NCBI RefSeq assembly: GCF_001519075.1 | Contig: NZ_KQ954246.1 | Location: 62,001-126,000, forward strand | Length of the DNA: 64,000 bases | Origin: Novosphingobium fuchskuhlense | GTDB taxonomy: Bacteria; Pseudomonadota; Alphaproteobacteria; Sphingomonadales; Sphingomonadaceae | Direction: 5' to 3' | Shown: one piece after another, positions 53,965 through 64,000 of the stretch | Layout: each line of letters begins with the position of its first letter | Numbering within the stretch: the first letter of the stretch is position 1 | Translations under genes and position numbers: made by a program | The notes under the pieces: generated by a model | Seen by the model: the letters and a program-made list of their open reading frames with translations, nothing else | Told to the model about the DNA's origin: nothing | The model's database searches: none

Positions 53965-55551
53965 TCAGAGGACGAACGTGAAGTCACCGCCATCGAGTAC
54001 CGGCTTGTTGGCGAACTGCGCGAAAGCGATGGCTCGGCCAGAGCCATTGCCGTCGGCGTCGAACCAGAGAATGCCAGTGCCGGAATCATAGAGAAGATGA
54101 TCGGACGGCGCGTGCGCGGTTGTGCCTGATATGACGACAGTGCCGGGATTGCCAAAGCCTGCCGGGCTGCCAAAGCCCGAGATCGAAATCTCGATCTTGT
54201 CCACGCCGTGTTCGAAGTCGGTGACGACATCCCGGCTGGAACTGCTGGCGGGCAGGTTGCCGAACGCGAAGGTATCCGCGCCCGCACCGCCGGTCAGCCG
54301 GTCAGCGCCATCGCCGCCGATGATCCGGTCGTTGCCGGCCCCGCCATCGAGGATATCGCGATCATCGCCGCCATCGAGGTAGTCGTCGCCGACGCCGCCG
54401 AGGAGCCGGTCGGAGCCCCAATCGCCCTGGAGCCGGTCGTTTCCGGCGCCGCCGGACAGCGTATCGGCCCCATCGCCGCCGATCAGGGTGTCGTCGCCTG
54501 TAAAGCCGTAGAGCCAGTCGTTGCCCTTCGAACCATCGAGGTGATCATCAAAGAGGCCGCCGGTGATGTGCTCATTGCCGTGCCCGAACACGATGTCGAA
54601 CCGCTCGACATGGGTGAGTGTGGTGTGGAGATCGCCCAGCCCGTCGATGGCGAGATCGACCGCGCCTTTCGCGGCGGCGCGCAGATCGACTGTCAGCCCG
54701 AGACCGTTGAACCAGGTGAGGATGGTGTGGGCCACCCACGGTTCCCAGTGGATCGAAAGGTCGAGATGGACGGTATCGATCCCGGTGCCGCCATCGACCA
54801 GCGAACCGTAGCCCGCATAAATGCTGTCGTTGCCGTCATCGCCGTAGAGCGCATCGCGGCCGATGACCTGGAAGGCATCGCCATCGTTGCCATCGGGATC
54901 GATCACCGTGGCACCATCGGCATTGTAGCTGCTGCCGCCGATGCTGCCGGCGATGATATCGTCACCCGCACCGGCGTGGACGGTGTCCGAGCCCGCACCG
55001 GTGACGATGATATCGTTGCCAGCGTCCGAGGTGATCGTGTCATCCCCGGAGGTGGCGATGGGGCTGTCGGCAAGGATGTTGCTGTCGAAGTACTGGTATT
55101 CGCTGTCGGTCGCGGTGTGGACCAGCGTGCCGATATAGCCGGCGAGCGCGGCTGGATCGAAGCTGCCATCGGCGAACTGGAGCTTCTCGATGCCGGATAG
55201 GTGATCGTTGCCGTAGATCCCGGCGCTGTCGATCACACCGCCCACGCCGTGCGGTCCGCCCTGCCAGATGGCGGCTTCGCGTTCGCCGGTGAAGACGGGG
55301 CGCACCAGCGAGAGGACTTCGTAGTTGCCGTTGCCGAGGTGGATCACGCGGTAGTCGCTGGATTTGCCCGCGTAGCGCGCGGTATCGGTGCCTTCCCCGC
55401 CAGCGAGCGTATCGTTGCCCGCGCCGCCGATGAGCACATCATCGCCGCCTCCGGCAAACACCGTATCATTGCCGCCGAGTACGGAGATCGTATCGGCAGC
55501 ATCGGTGCCGGAAATGCTGTCGATGCCGTTGGTGCCGGTGATGGTGGTCAT
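53965..55551 (-). CDS. RTX calcium-binding protein
   Basis: 528 residues without Sec signal. It opens with SISGTDAADTISVLGGNDTV and has two blocks of GGxGxDxux nonapeptide repeats (about residues 15-60 and 320-460, with a looser block at 165-215) that fold as calcium-filled beta rolls. The C-terminus (DADGNGSGRAIAFAQFA) resembles the end of type I secreted RTX proteins. It is probably secreted by an HlyBD-TolC type system, which is not in the window. No catalytic domain is visible, so it may be structural or surface-bound. Confidence 0.85.
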   Translation of the reverse strand: MTTITGTNGIDSISGTDAADTISVLGGNDTVFAGGGDDVLIGGAGNDTLAGGEGTDTARYAGKSSDYRVIHLGNGNYEVLSLVRPVFTGEREAAIWQGGPHGVGGVIDSAGIYGNDHLSGIEKLQFADGSFDPAALAGYIGTLVHTATDSEYQYFDSNILADSPIATSGDDTITSDAGNDIIVTGAGSDTVHAGAGDDIIAGSIGGSSYNADGATVIDPDGNDGDAFQVIGRDALYGDDGNDSIYAGYGSLVDGGTGIDTVHLDLSIHWEPWVAHTILTWFNGLGLTVDLRAAAKGAVDLAIDGLGDLHTTLTHVERFDIVFGHGNEHITGGLFDDHLDGSKGNDWLYGFTGDDTLIGGDGADTLSGGAGNDRLQGDWGSDRLLGGVGDDYLDGGDDRDILDGGAGNDRIIGGDGADRLTGGAGADTFAFGNLPASSSSRDVVTDFEHGVDKIEISISGFGSPAGFGNPGTVVISGTTAHAPSDHLLYDSGTGILWFDADGNGSGRAIAFAQFANKPVLDGGDFTFVL

Positions 55552-55751
55552 GCGCTTCGTCTCCCTGCAGCCAGGCAGTCTGCCCATGCGCGCCGGGCAT
55601 ACAAGTAAAAGGACCTAGAATCGCGTCCAGAACGGACCGGTGCGGCGGAGTGGCGGCGGCGGAGTGTCTGTTGTGGGGGCGAAATTTGATCCATGTCCTT
55701 GTGTGGCCGAAATGACACACTACCTTCGGGGCATCAGGAGGAAATACCCTA

Positions 55752-58331
<2,580 letters not shown>

Positions 58332-58443
58332 CACCCCGCTGATTCCCCCCTCCCTGCCGGGGAGGGGTTGGGGGAGGGGGCGGCCTTGCCGGCAAGCGCC
58401 GGGCACCCCCACCCAGCCTCCCCCCGAACGGGGGAAGGGCAGG
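58332..58443. repeat. GC-rich palindromic intergenic element, copy A
   Basis: Runs of C and G on opposite strands form overlapping hairpins (CCTCCCTGCCGGGGAGG and CCTTGCCGGCAAG). It contains CCCCCACCCAGCCTCCCCC at 58406-58424, found in inverted orientation at 61563-61581. It may terminate clpB and trhO. Confidence 0.6.
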
Positions 58444-59241
58444 TCAGCTATTGTTGCAGATGCAGCTTTCGCCCGCCGCCACGGCGCGGCCGCAGCTTTT
58501 GCAAAGGGCGTGTTCGCCCTCGGCGAGGCCGTGGCCGAGGGCGACGCGTTCGTCGAACACGAAGCATTCGCCTTGCCACAGGCTCTGCTGGGCGGGCACT
58601 TCTTCAAGGTAGCGCAGGATGCCGCCCCTGAGGTGGTAGACCTCCTCCACCCCCTCGGCCTTGAGGAAAGCGGTCGATTTTTCGCAGCGGATGCCACCGG
58701 TGCAGAACATCGCGACCTTGGGTGCCTTGCCGCTACCCATCAGGCGTTCGCGTTCGGCGCGGAACCATGCGGGGAACTCGCGGAAGCTGCGGGTTTGCGG
58801 GTTGATGGCGTTTGCGAAAGTGCCGATGGCGACTTCGTAATCGTTGCGGGTGTCGATCACGATGGTTTCGGGATCGCTTATCAGCGCGTTCCAGTCGTGC
58901 GGGGCGACATAGGTGCCCACGCTGGCGAGCGGGTCGATGTCGGGCTCTCCCATGGTCACGATCTCGCGCTTGATCCGCACCTTCATGCGGCCGAAGGGCA
59001 TGGCCGCGGCGCTGGAATACTTGACGTCGAGATCGGCGCAGCCGGGGAGCGCGCGGATGTGGGTGAGCACGGCGGCAATGCCTTCCGCGCTGCCGGCGAT
59101 GGTGCCGTTCACGCCTTCGCGGGCGAGAAGCAGGGTGCCCTTGATGCCTTGCGCCTCGCAGAGTGCGAGGAGCGGGGCGCGCAGGGCCGCCGGCTCGGCG
59201 AACCGGGCGAAGCGATAAAGCGCGGCGACGGTGAGGGCCAT
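58444..59241 (-). CDS. trhO: tRNA uridine-34 hydroxylase, rhodanese type
   Basis: 265 residues: an N-terminal acylphosphatase-like domain ([17 protein letters not shown]), a rhodanese domain with the active Cys in [14 protein letters not shown] near residue 177, and a C-terminal four-Cys element ([18 protein letters not shown]). TrhO makes 5-hydroxyuridine in tRNA with oxygen. Convergent with clpB. Confidence 0.93.
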   Translation of the reverse strand: MALTVAALYRFARFAEPAALRAPLLALCEAQGIKGTLLLAREGVNGTIAGSAEGIAAVLTHIRALPGCADLDVKYSSAAAMPFGRMKVRIKREIVTMGEPDIDPLASVGTYVAPHDWNALISDPETIVIDTRNDYEVAIGTFANAINPQTRSFREFPAWFRAERERLMGSGKAPKVAMFCTGGIRCEKSTAFLKAEGVEEVYHLRGGILRYLEEVPAQQSLWQGECFVFDERVALGHGLAEGEHALCKSCGRAVAAGESCICNNS

Positions 59242-59314
59242 GCCCGCGGCGTTAGCGGATTGGCTGGTGCGGGCAAGGGGAAGAACCCCTCCGTGAGCCC
59301 CGTCAGGCTGCTAC

Positions 59315-59337
59315 CTCCCCGAGACCAGCTCGGGGAG
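59315..59337 (-). terminator. Hairpin after the phosphotransferase gene
   Basis: CTCCCCGAG (59315-59323) pairs perfectly with CTCGGGGAG (59329-59337), loop of 5. It lies 8 bp beyond the stop of the leftward phosphotransferase gene. There is no strong T-run, so a termination role is only likely. Confidence 0.5.
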
Positions 59338-59345
59338 CAACCGGA

Positions 59346-60422
59346 TCAAGCCCCCGCCTTCACCGCATAATTCCAGGCCATGTCTGCCAGCGGGCCGACG
59401 CGGTCGGACATGGCCGCAGCGTGGGCGCTGGAGGCGGTGCCGTCGAGGTAGCGCTTCTTGATGCCCTGGATGATCCCGGCAAGGCGGAAGTAGTTGTAGG
59501 CGAGGTACCAGTCCATGCCGGCGATGCCGTCGCGCTGGGTCTTCTCGCAGTAGCGGGCGATCACTTCGTCGAGTTCGGGGATGCCGAGCGCTGCGCGGTC
59601 GAGGTCCATGACGCCGGAGCGGCCGCCGTTCTCGGTGGACCAGGCCATCGCGAAATAGGTGAAATCGGCCAGCGGATCACCGAGCGTTGAAAGTTCCCAG
59701 TCGAGCACCGCGAGCGGCTTGGGCTCGCCGTGGGCGAAGATCATGTTGTCGATGCGGTAGTCGCCGTGGACGACGCTCATGCGGGTCTGTTCGGGCAGGG
59801 TGCGCGGGAGCCACTCGATGAGGCGCTCCATCGGCTCCATGCGCTCGGTTTCGGAGAGGCGGTACTGCTTGGTCCAGCGATCGACCTGGCGGCCGAAGTA
59901 GTTGCCGGGCTTGCCGAATTCGGAGAGGCCGACGGAGTCCACATCCACGCTGTGGAGCGCGGCGAGGGTATCGACCATGGCGAAGTAGGTGGCGCGGCGG
60001 TCTTCCGGGGTCGCGCCGGGCATCGCGCCGTCCCAGATCGTGCGGCCATCGACGCAGCCCATGACATAGAACCACGAGCCGGCGACGTCGTCATCGGTGC
60101 ACAGGCCATATTGCGGGGCAACAGGGAAGCCGGTGGGGGCGAGGGCGGCCTGCACCTTGTATTCGCGGTCGACCGCGTGGGCGCTGGGGAGCAGCTTGCC
60201 GAAGGGCTTGCGGCGCAGGACATAGGGGCCCGAGGGCGCGTCGATCCGGTAGGTGGGGTTCGACTGGCCGCCCTTGAACTTCGAGACCGTAAGCGGGCCC
60301 TGAAAGCCCGCGACGTTGGCTTCGAACCATGCGGTGAGCTTGGCTTCGTCGAGCTTGTCCGCGCCTTCGGGGGCGACGGTGCCGGTGAAAGCGGCCTGCG
60401 CGTCGATGGGTGCGTCGGTCAT
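59346..60422 (-). CDS. APH-fold phosphotransferase, ACAD10/11-like
   Basis: 358 residues of the aminoglycoside-phosphotransferase-like kinase fold: GGQSNPTYRI near residue 50, VHGDYRIDNMIF (catalytic loop) near 215 and VLDWELSTLGDPLADF. Members next to acyl-CoA dehydrogenases, as here, resemble the kinase half of ACAD10/11, which phosphorylates hydroxyacyl-CoAs before their breakdown; that role is inferred. 11 bp after the alcohol dehydrogenase gene. Confidence 0.88.
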   Translation of the reverse strand: MTDAPIDAQAAFTGTVAPEGADKLDEAKLTAWFEANVAGFQGPLTVSKFKGGQSNPTYRIDAPSGPYVLRRKPFGKLLPSAHAVDREYKVQAALAPTGFPVAPQYGLCTDDDVAGSWFYVMGCVDGRTIWDGAMPGATPEDRRATYFAMVDTLAALHSVDVDSVGLSEFGKPGNYFGRQVDRWTKQYRLSETERMEPMERLIEWLPRTLPEQTRMSVVHGDYRIDNMIFAHGEPKPLAVLDWELSTLGDPLADFTYFAMAWSTENGGRSGVMDLDRAALGIPELDEVIARYCEKTQRDGIAGMDWYLAYNYFRLAGIIQGIKKRYLDGTASSAHAAAMSDRVGPLADMAWNYAVKAGA

Positions 60423-60433
60423 GCTGGCTGGCC

Positions 60434-61525
60434 TTACTGGTCGAAGACGATGACCGAGCGGGCGGCGTGGCCACCCTTCATCTTCTCGAAGCCCTCGTTG
60501 ATGCCTTCGAGCGGGATGCGTTCGGCAATGATGCTGTCGAGATCGAGCAGGCCGCGCATGTAGAAATCGACGAGGCGCGGGAGATCGACCGGGAAGTGGT
60601 TGCCGCCCATGATCGCGCCCTGGAGCTTCTTGCCCGAGAGCAGATCGACCGCGGATAGGCCGACCTTGTGGGCGAGCGGCATCATGCCGAGGATCGTGGC
60701 GGTGCCGCCGCGGCGCAGCGAGGCGACCGCGAGATCGCCCGAGGCGGGACGTCCTACGGCTTCGATGGCGTGGTGGACGCCGCCCTTGGTCATTTCCTGG
60801 ATCTGCTTGGCGGCATCGGGATCGAGCGCGTCGATCACGTCGGTCGCGCCCAGCTTGATCGCGAGTTCGCGCTTTTCGGGCATCGGATCGGCGGCGATGA
60901 TGCGCCCCGCACCGGCAATCTTGGCGGCGTTGATCGTGGCAAGGCCAACCCCGCCGCAGCCGATCACCGCCACGGTTTCACCCGGCGTGACCTTGCAGGC
61001 GTTGAAGATCGTGCCCGCGCCGGTGGTGACGGCGCAGCCGATCACGGCGGCGCGATCCAGCGGCATATCGGGGTTGATCGCGACGCAGGCGTGTTCGTGG
61101 ATCAGCATCATTTCGGCAAAGGCCGAAAGGTTGAGCATCTGGTTGACGACGCTGCCATCGCTGGAGCGGGTGAGGCGCGGGGCCTCGCCGGGACGGCGGC
61201 GCGTATCGCCGCCAAGGCAGAGCGACATGCGGCCGGTGACGCAGAATTCGCAGTGGCCGCAGAAGGCGGAAAGGCAGGTGACGACGGCATCGCCCTTCTT
61301 GACCGTGCGGACCTCGCTGCCGACTTCCTCGACGATGCCGGCGGCTTCGTGGCCCGCGACGCAGGGCATCGGGTGGGGATAGGCGCCCTCGATGAAGTGC
61401 AGGTCCGAATGGCACAGGCCGCAGGCGGCGGTGCGGATCAGGACTTCGTGCGGGCCGGGCTTGGACACGGTGAGCTGGTCGATGACCAGCGGCTGGCCGG
61501 CGGCTTCGAGGATGGCGGCTTTCAT
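60434..61525 (-). CDS. Zinc-dependent alcohol dehydrogenase, class III-like
   Basis: 363 residues of the medium-chain family: catalytic-zinc ligands in CGLCHSDLHF and GHEAAGIV, the structural-zinc cysteines in CGHCEFCVTGRMSLC, and the Rossmann motif IGCGGVGLA. It oxidises an alcohol with NAD. The group position suggests a hydroxyacyl or terpenoid-type alcohol as substrate, but that is not shown. ATG 61525 is the start. Confidence 0.93.
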   Translation of the reverse strand: MKAAILEAAGQPLVIDQLTVSKPGPHEVLIRTAACGLCHSDLHFIEGAYPHPMPCVAGHEAAGIVEEVGSEVRTVKKGDAVVTCLSAFCGHCEFCVTGRMSLCLGGDTRRRPGEAPRLTRSSDGSVVNQMLNLSAFAEMMLIHEHACVAINPDMPLDRAAVIGCAVTTGAGTIFNACKVTPGETVAVIGCGGVGLATINAAKIAGAGRIIAADPMPEKRELAIKLGATDVIDALDPDAAKQIQEMTKGGVHHAIEAVGRPASGDLAVASLRRGGTATILGMMPLAHKVGLSAVDLLSGKKLQGAIMGGNHFPVDLPRLVDFYMRGLLDLDSIIAERIPLEGINEGFEKMKGGHAARSVIVFDQ

Positions 61526-61544
61526 TGTCGTGTTCTCCGACTGT

Positions 61545-61645
61545 GCGGCTCCTCCCCCGTGAGGGGGAGGCTGGGTGGGGGCGTACTGCCGTGCCGAGAC
61601 GTCGAGCGCCTTCCCCGGCCCTGCCCTCACGGAGAGGGGGAAGGC
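61545..61645. repeat. GC-rich palindromic intergenic element, copy B
   Basis: Contains GGGGGAGGCTGGGTGGGGG (61563-61581), the exact reverse complement of 19 bases in copy A, flanked by CTCCCCCGTGAGGGGGAG and CCCTCACGGAGAGGGGG hairpins. It fills the gap between acyl-CoA dehydrogenase and alcohol dehydrogenase genes. Confidence 0.6.
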
Positions 61646-61664
61646 CGGAGCGGGTCTGATCGTC

Positions 61665-62954
61665 CTAGCGCGAGATCGCCATGTCGCCCGAGGTGAAGCC
61701 CGGGTCGCTGGGGAGATCGGTGTGGCGCGCGTATTCGATGCGGGCGACAGCGCGGGCGTGGACTTCGTCCGGACCGTCCGCGAGGCGCAGGGTGCGCTGG
61801 TGGGCGTAGGCTTCGGCAAGGCCGAAGTCTTCCGAGACACCGCCGCCGCCGTGGGCCTGGATCGCGTCATCAATGATGCGCAGCGCCATGTTGGGGGCCT
61901 GCACCTTGATCATCGCGATTTCGAGCGCGGCGGCCTTGTTGCCGACCTTGTCCATCATGTCTGCCGCCTTGAGGCAGAGCAGGCGCGTCATCTCGATATC
62001 GATGCGGGCGCGGGCGATGCGCTCTTCCCAAACGGACTGCTCGGAAATCCGCTTGCCGAAGGCGACGCGCGACTGGAGGCGGCGGGCCATCTTGGACAGC
62101 GCTTCTTCGGCCACGCCGATGGTGCGCATGCAGTGGTGGATGCGGCCCGGCCCGAGGCGGCCCTGCGCGATCTCGAACCCGCGGCCTTCGCCGAGCACGA
62201 CGTTGGAAACGGGGACGCGGACATTTTCGAGCAGCACTTCCATGTGGCCGTGCGGCGCATCGTCATACCCGAAGACGGGCAGGTGGCGCAGGATGTTGAC
62301 GCCCGGCGCGTCCATGGGGACGAGAACCTGCGACTGCTGAGCGTGGCGCTTGGCGCTGGTGTCGGTCTTGCCCATGACGATGGCGATCTTGCAGCGCGGA
62401 TCGCCGAGGCCCGAGGACCACCACTTGCGGCCGTTGATGACGTATTCGTCGCCTTCGCGCACCATGCGGGTTTCGATGTTGGTCGCGTCCGAGGAAGCGA
62501 CGAGCGGCTCGGTCATCAGGAAAGCGGAGCGGATCTCGCCGTTCATCAGCGGGCGGAGCCACTGCTCCTTCTGCTCGCGCGTGCCGTAGCGGTGGAACAC
62601 TTCCATGTTGCCGGTATCGGGCGCCGAGCAGTTGAACACTTCGCTGGCCCACGAGATGCGGCCCATTTCCTCGGCGCAGAGCGCGTATTCGAGGTTGGTG
62701 AGGCCAGGGCCTTCGAACTCGAACGTTTCATCGACATGGTGGTGGCCGCCGTTGCGCGGAGGCATGAACAGGTTCCAGATCCCGGCGGCCTTGGCGCGGG
62801 CCTTTTCCTCTTCGACCACCTGGAGCACCTTCCAGCGATCGCCGGTGGCCTGCTCGGCCTTGTAGTCCTTGTGGCGCGGGCGGACGTTGGTCTCGATGAA
62901 ATCGCGGACGCGGTTGCGCCAGTAGACCTGCCGTTCGGTGGGTTCGAAATCCAT
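61665..62954 (-). CDS. Acyl-CoA dehydrogenase
   Basis: 429 residues of the ACAD fold: N-terminal helical domain, a middle beta domain with [17 protein letters not shown] and [12 protein letters not shown], and a C-terminal helical domain with [19 protein letters not shown] and [19 protein letters not shown]. It oxidises an acyl-CoA at the alpha-beta bond with FAD. This subgroup (ACAD11-like) is slightly longer than short-chain members. A palindrome lies 50 bp upstream. Confidence 0.94.
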   Translation of the reverse strand: MDFEPTERQVYWRNRVRDFIETNVRPRHKDYKAEQATGDRWKVLQVVEEEKARAKAAGIWNLFMPPRNGGHHHVDETFEFEGPGLTNLEYALCAEEMGRISWASEVFNCSAPDTGNMEVFHRYGTREQKEQWLRPLMNGEIRSAFLMTEPLVASSDATNIETRMVREGDEYVINGRKWWSSGLGDPRCKIAIVMGKTDTSAKRHAQQSQVLVPMDAPGVNILRHLPVFGYDDAPHGHMEVLLENVRVPVSNVVLGEGRGFEIAQGRLGPGRIHHCMRTIGVAEEALSKMARRLQSRVAFGKRISEQSVWEERIARARIDIEMTRLLCLKAADMMDKVGNKAAALEIAMIKVQAPNMALRIIDDAIQAHGGGGVSEDFGLAEAYAHQRTLRLADGPDEVHARAVARIEYARHTDLPSDPGFTSGDMAISR

Positions 62955-63003
62955 GTTGGCTCTCCTCGCGGTGCGGGCGTGTGGCACCGCTTGTGTTTCT
63001 TGA

Positions 63004-63021
63004 TTTAATCTGTCGGTTAAA
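63004..63021. promoter_or_regulatory. Palindromic operator candidate upstream of the acyl-CoA dehydrogenase
   Basis: TTTAATCTGTCGGTTAAA is an imperfect 18-bp dyad (TTTAA-N8-TTAAA) in the 111-bp gap between the SDR and acyl-CoA dehydrogenase genes. The form suits a TetR-type repressor, common for fatty-acid type genes. Confidence 0.45.
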
Positions 63022-63065
63022 CCTTGCGCGAGATCAAGCAGGGAGATTGATCACGCTGTGTTTTC

Positions 63066-63917
63066 TCAGCCGGCGGCCTCGGCGGCGGCCTTCATCTGGC
63101 GCAGGGCTTCGAACAGGTCCGGCACTTCGGGATCCCATGAATGGCGAGGGCCGATGGTGAGGCCACCATCGACGATGATCGAGGTGCCGTTCACGAAGCT
63201 GGCCGCCTCGCTGCAGAGGTAGAGCACGGCCTCGGCAATGTCGCGCGGCTGGCCGCCGCGGGCGACAGGCTGGGCGGCCTGGCTCATCATCGCGATGGCG
63301 CCCTTGGCCTGCGCTTCGAGTTCGGGCGGCACGTCGAGCGAGGTGGTGAAGATGTTGGTGTTGATGAAGCCGGGCTGGACGGCGTTCACGCGGATCTGGT
63401 GGCGGGCGAGATCGGCGGCGCTGGTCTTGGTGAGGTGGAGCACGCCCGCCTTGGCGACGGCATAGGCATTGGGCGAGTAGCCGGGGCCGACCGCGGCGAC
63501 GCTGGAGGTGTTGACGATGGCGGCACCGGCGCGGCCGATCATGTGCGGGACAGCATAACGGATGCCGAAGGCGACCGAGCGGAGCAGGAGGTGCATCGTG
63601 CGGTCCCAGCCCTCGGGCTCGATCTCGTCGATCTTGGCCATGTCGCCGCCGGCACCTGCGTTGTTGAATACGGCGTCGATCCCGCCGGTTTCCGCAGCGG
63701 CGCGGTCCATCAGGGCCTTGATGTCCTCGCAGACTGTGACGTCGCAGCGCACGGTGTGGACTTCGCCGTTCGATTCGGCAGCGGTCGCGGCAAGGCCGGC
63801 TTCGTCGATGTCGGCGGCGTAGACCTTCGCGCCTTCGGCGGCGAACAGGATCGCGGTTGCACGGCCGATGCCGGAGGCTGCCCCGGTGACGACGACGGTC
63901 TTGTTGTGGAATCGCAT
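63066..63917 (-). CDS. Short-chain dehydrogenase/reductase
   Basis: 283 residues: TGAASGIGRA near residue 12, NNAGAGG near 88, catalytic Ser in VNTSSVAAVG, and YAVAK as the Tyr-x-x-x-Lys pair. It reduces or oxidises an alcohol with NAD(P). It heads the leftward degradation group with the acyl-CoA dehydrogenase, alcohol dehydrogenase and phosphotransferase; a separate promoter for the latter three is possible. Confidence 0.9.
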   Translation of the reverse strand: MRFHNKTVVVTGAASGIGRATAILFAAEGAKVYAADIDEAGLAATAAESNGEVHTVRCDVTVCEDIKALMDRAAAETGGIDAVFNNAGAGGDMAKIDEIEPEGWDRTMHLLLRSVAFGIRYAVPHMIGRAGAAIVNTSSVAAVGPGYSPNAYAVAKAGVLHLTKTSAADLARHQIRVNAVQPGFINTNIFTTSLDVPPELEAQAKGAIAMMSQAAQPVARGGQPRDIAEAVLYLCSEAASFVNGTSIIVDGGLTIGPRHSWDPEVPDLFEALRQMKAAAEAAG

Positions 63918-64000
63918 GGGAACCTCTCCATCTGCTTTTGATTTTGGCGTGAGCTTAGGCTGCTGCGCCCCTTCGTCAATGCCGATCGGGTTGACGCTAC

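Overview
The window looks like a piece of a sphingomonad chromosome (order Sphingomonadales, plausibly Novosphingobium or a close relative). Supporting signs are high GC, a large TonB-dependent receptor in a catabolic cluster, alphaproteobacterial families such as EipA (DUF1134), COQ9, ATP12 and an Mla-type lipid transporter with a STAS-permease fusion, and acyl-CoA/SDR degradation genes at the right end. The genus is an inference from gene content only.

Positions 1-14.9 kb hold an accessory catabolic cluster of visibly lower GC than the rest. It has five transcription units: a leftward HisD-like dehydrogenase cut by the window edge; a secreted alpha/beta hydrolase; a rightward receptor-symporter-SnoaL unit; a leftward five-gene operon (bicupin, SDR, double SnoaL/NTF2 protein, amidohydrolase, double SnoaL/NTF2 protein); and a rightward NTF2-aldehyde dehydrogenase-DUF779 unit. 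A 15-bp sequence with consensus close to ATGCATTCGCAGTCA occurs six times, all between genes, so that every one of the five units has at least one copy upstream. This suggests one regulon for the uptake and breakdown of a single unidentified compound, with the regulator encoded outside the window. Four proteins of the SnoaL/NTF2 fold (three of them two-domain paralogues) in one cluster are its most unusual feature.

From 15.0 to 18.6 kb a GC-rich leftward unit encodes a GcvA-like LysR regulator, a DmdA-like (GcvT-family) protein and a type B carboxylesterase. A P4-type tyrosine integrase (18.9-20.1 kb) sits against the 3' end of tRNA-Ser(GCT), so the region left of about 20.2 kb is probably a genomic island or a stack of islands.

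From 20.5 kb rightwards the content is core-like: eipA, an aromatic/aspartate aminotransferase, ribD-ribE, a small metallopeptidase/YcgN/SCO1 group, an ankyrin protein, COQ9, feoAB behind a Fur-like palindrome, ssb, queE-valS, a four-gene Mla-type lipid transporter, an ATP12/HAD/PaiB/RluA/CrcB operon, rpsU with a structured leader, a membrane-anchored FKBP, gatCAB, a three-gene periplasmic M48 operon, a two-half M16 peptidase, a sugar-porter MFS protein, an RTX protein, clpB and trhO. The right end (59.3-63.9 kb) is a leftward degradation group: phosphotransferase, zinc alcohol dehydrogenase, acyl-CoA dehydrogenase and SDR. No rRNA, CRISPR array or intact insertion sequence was seen.
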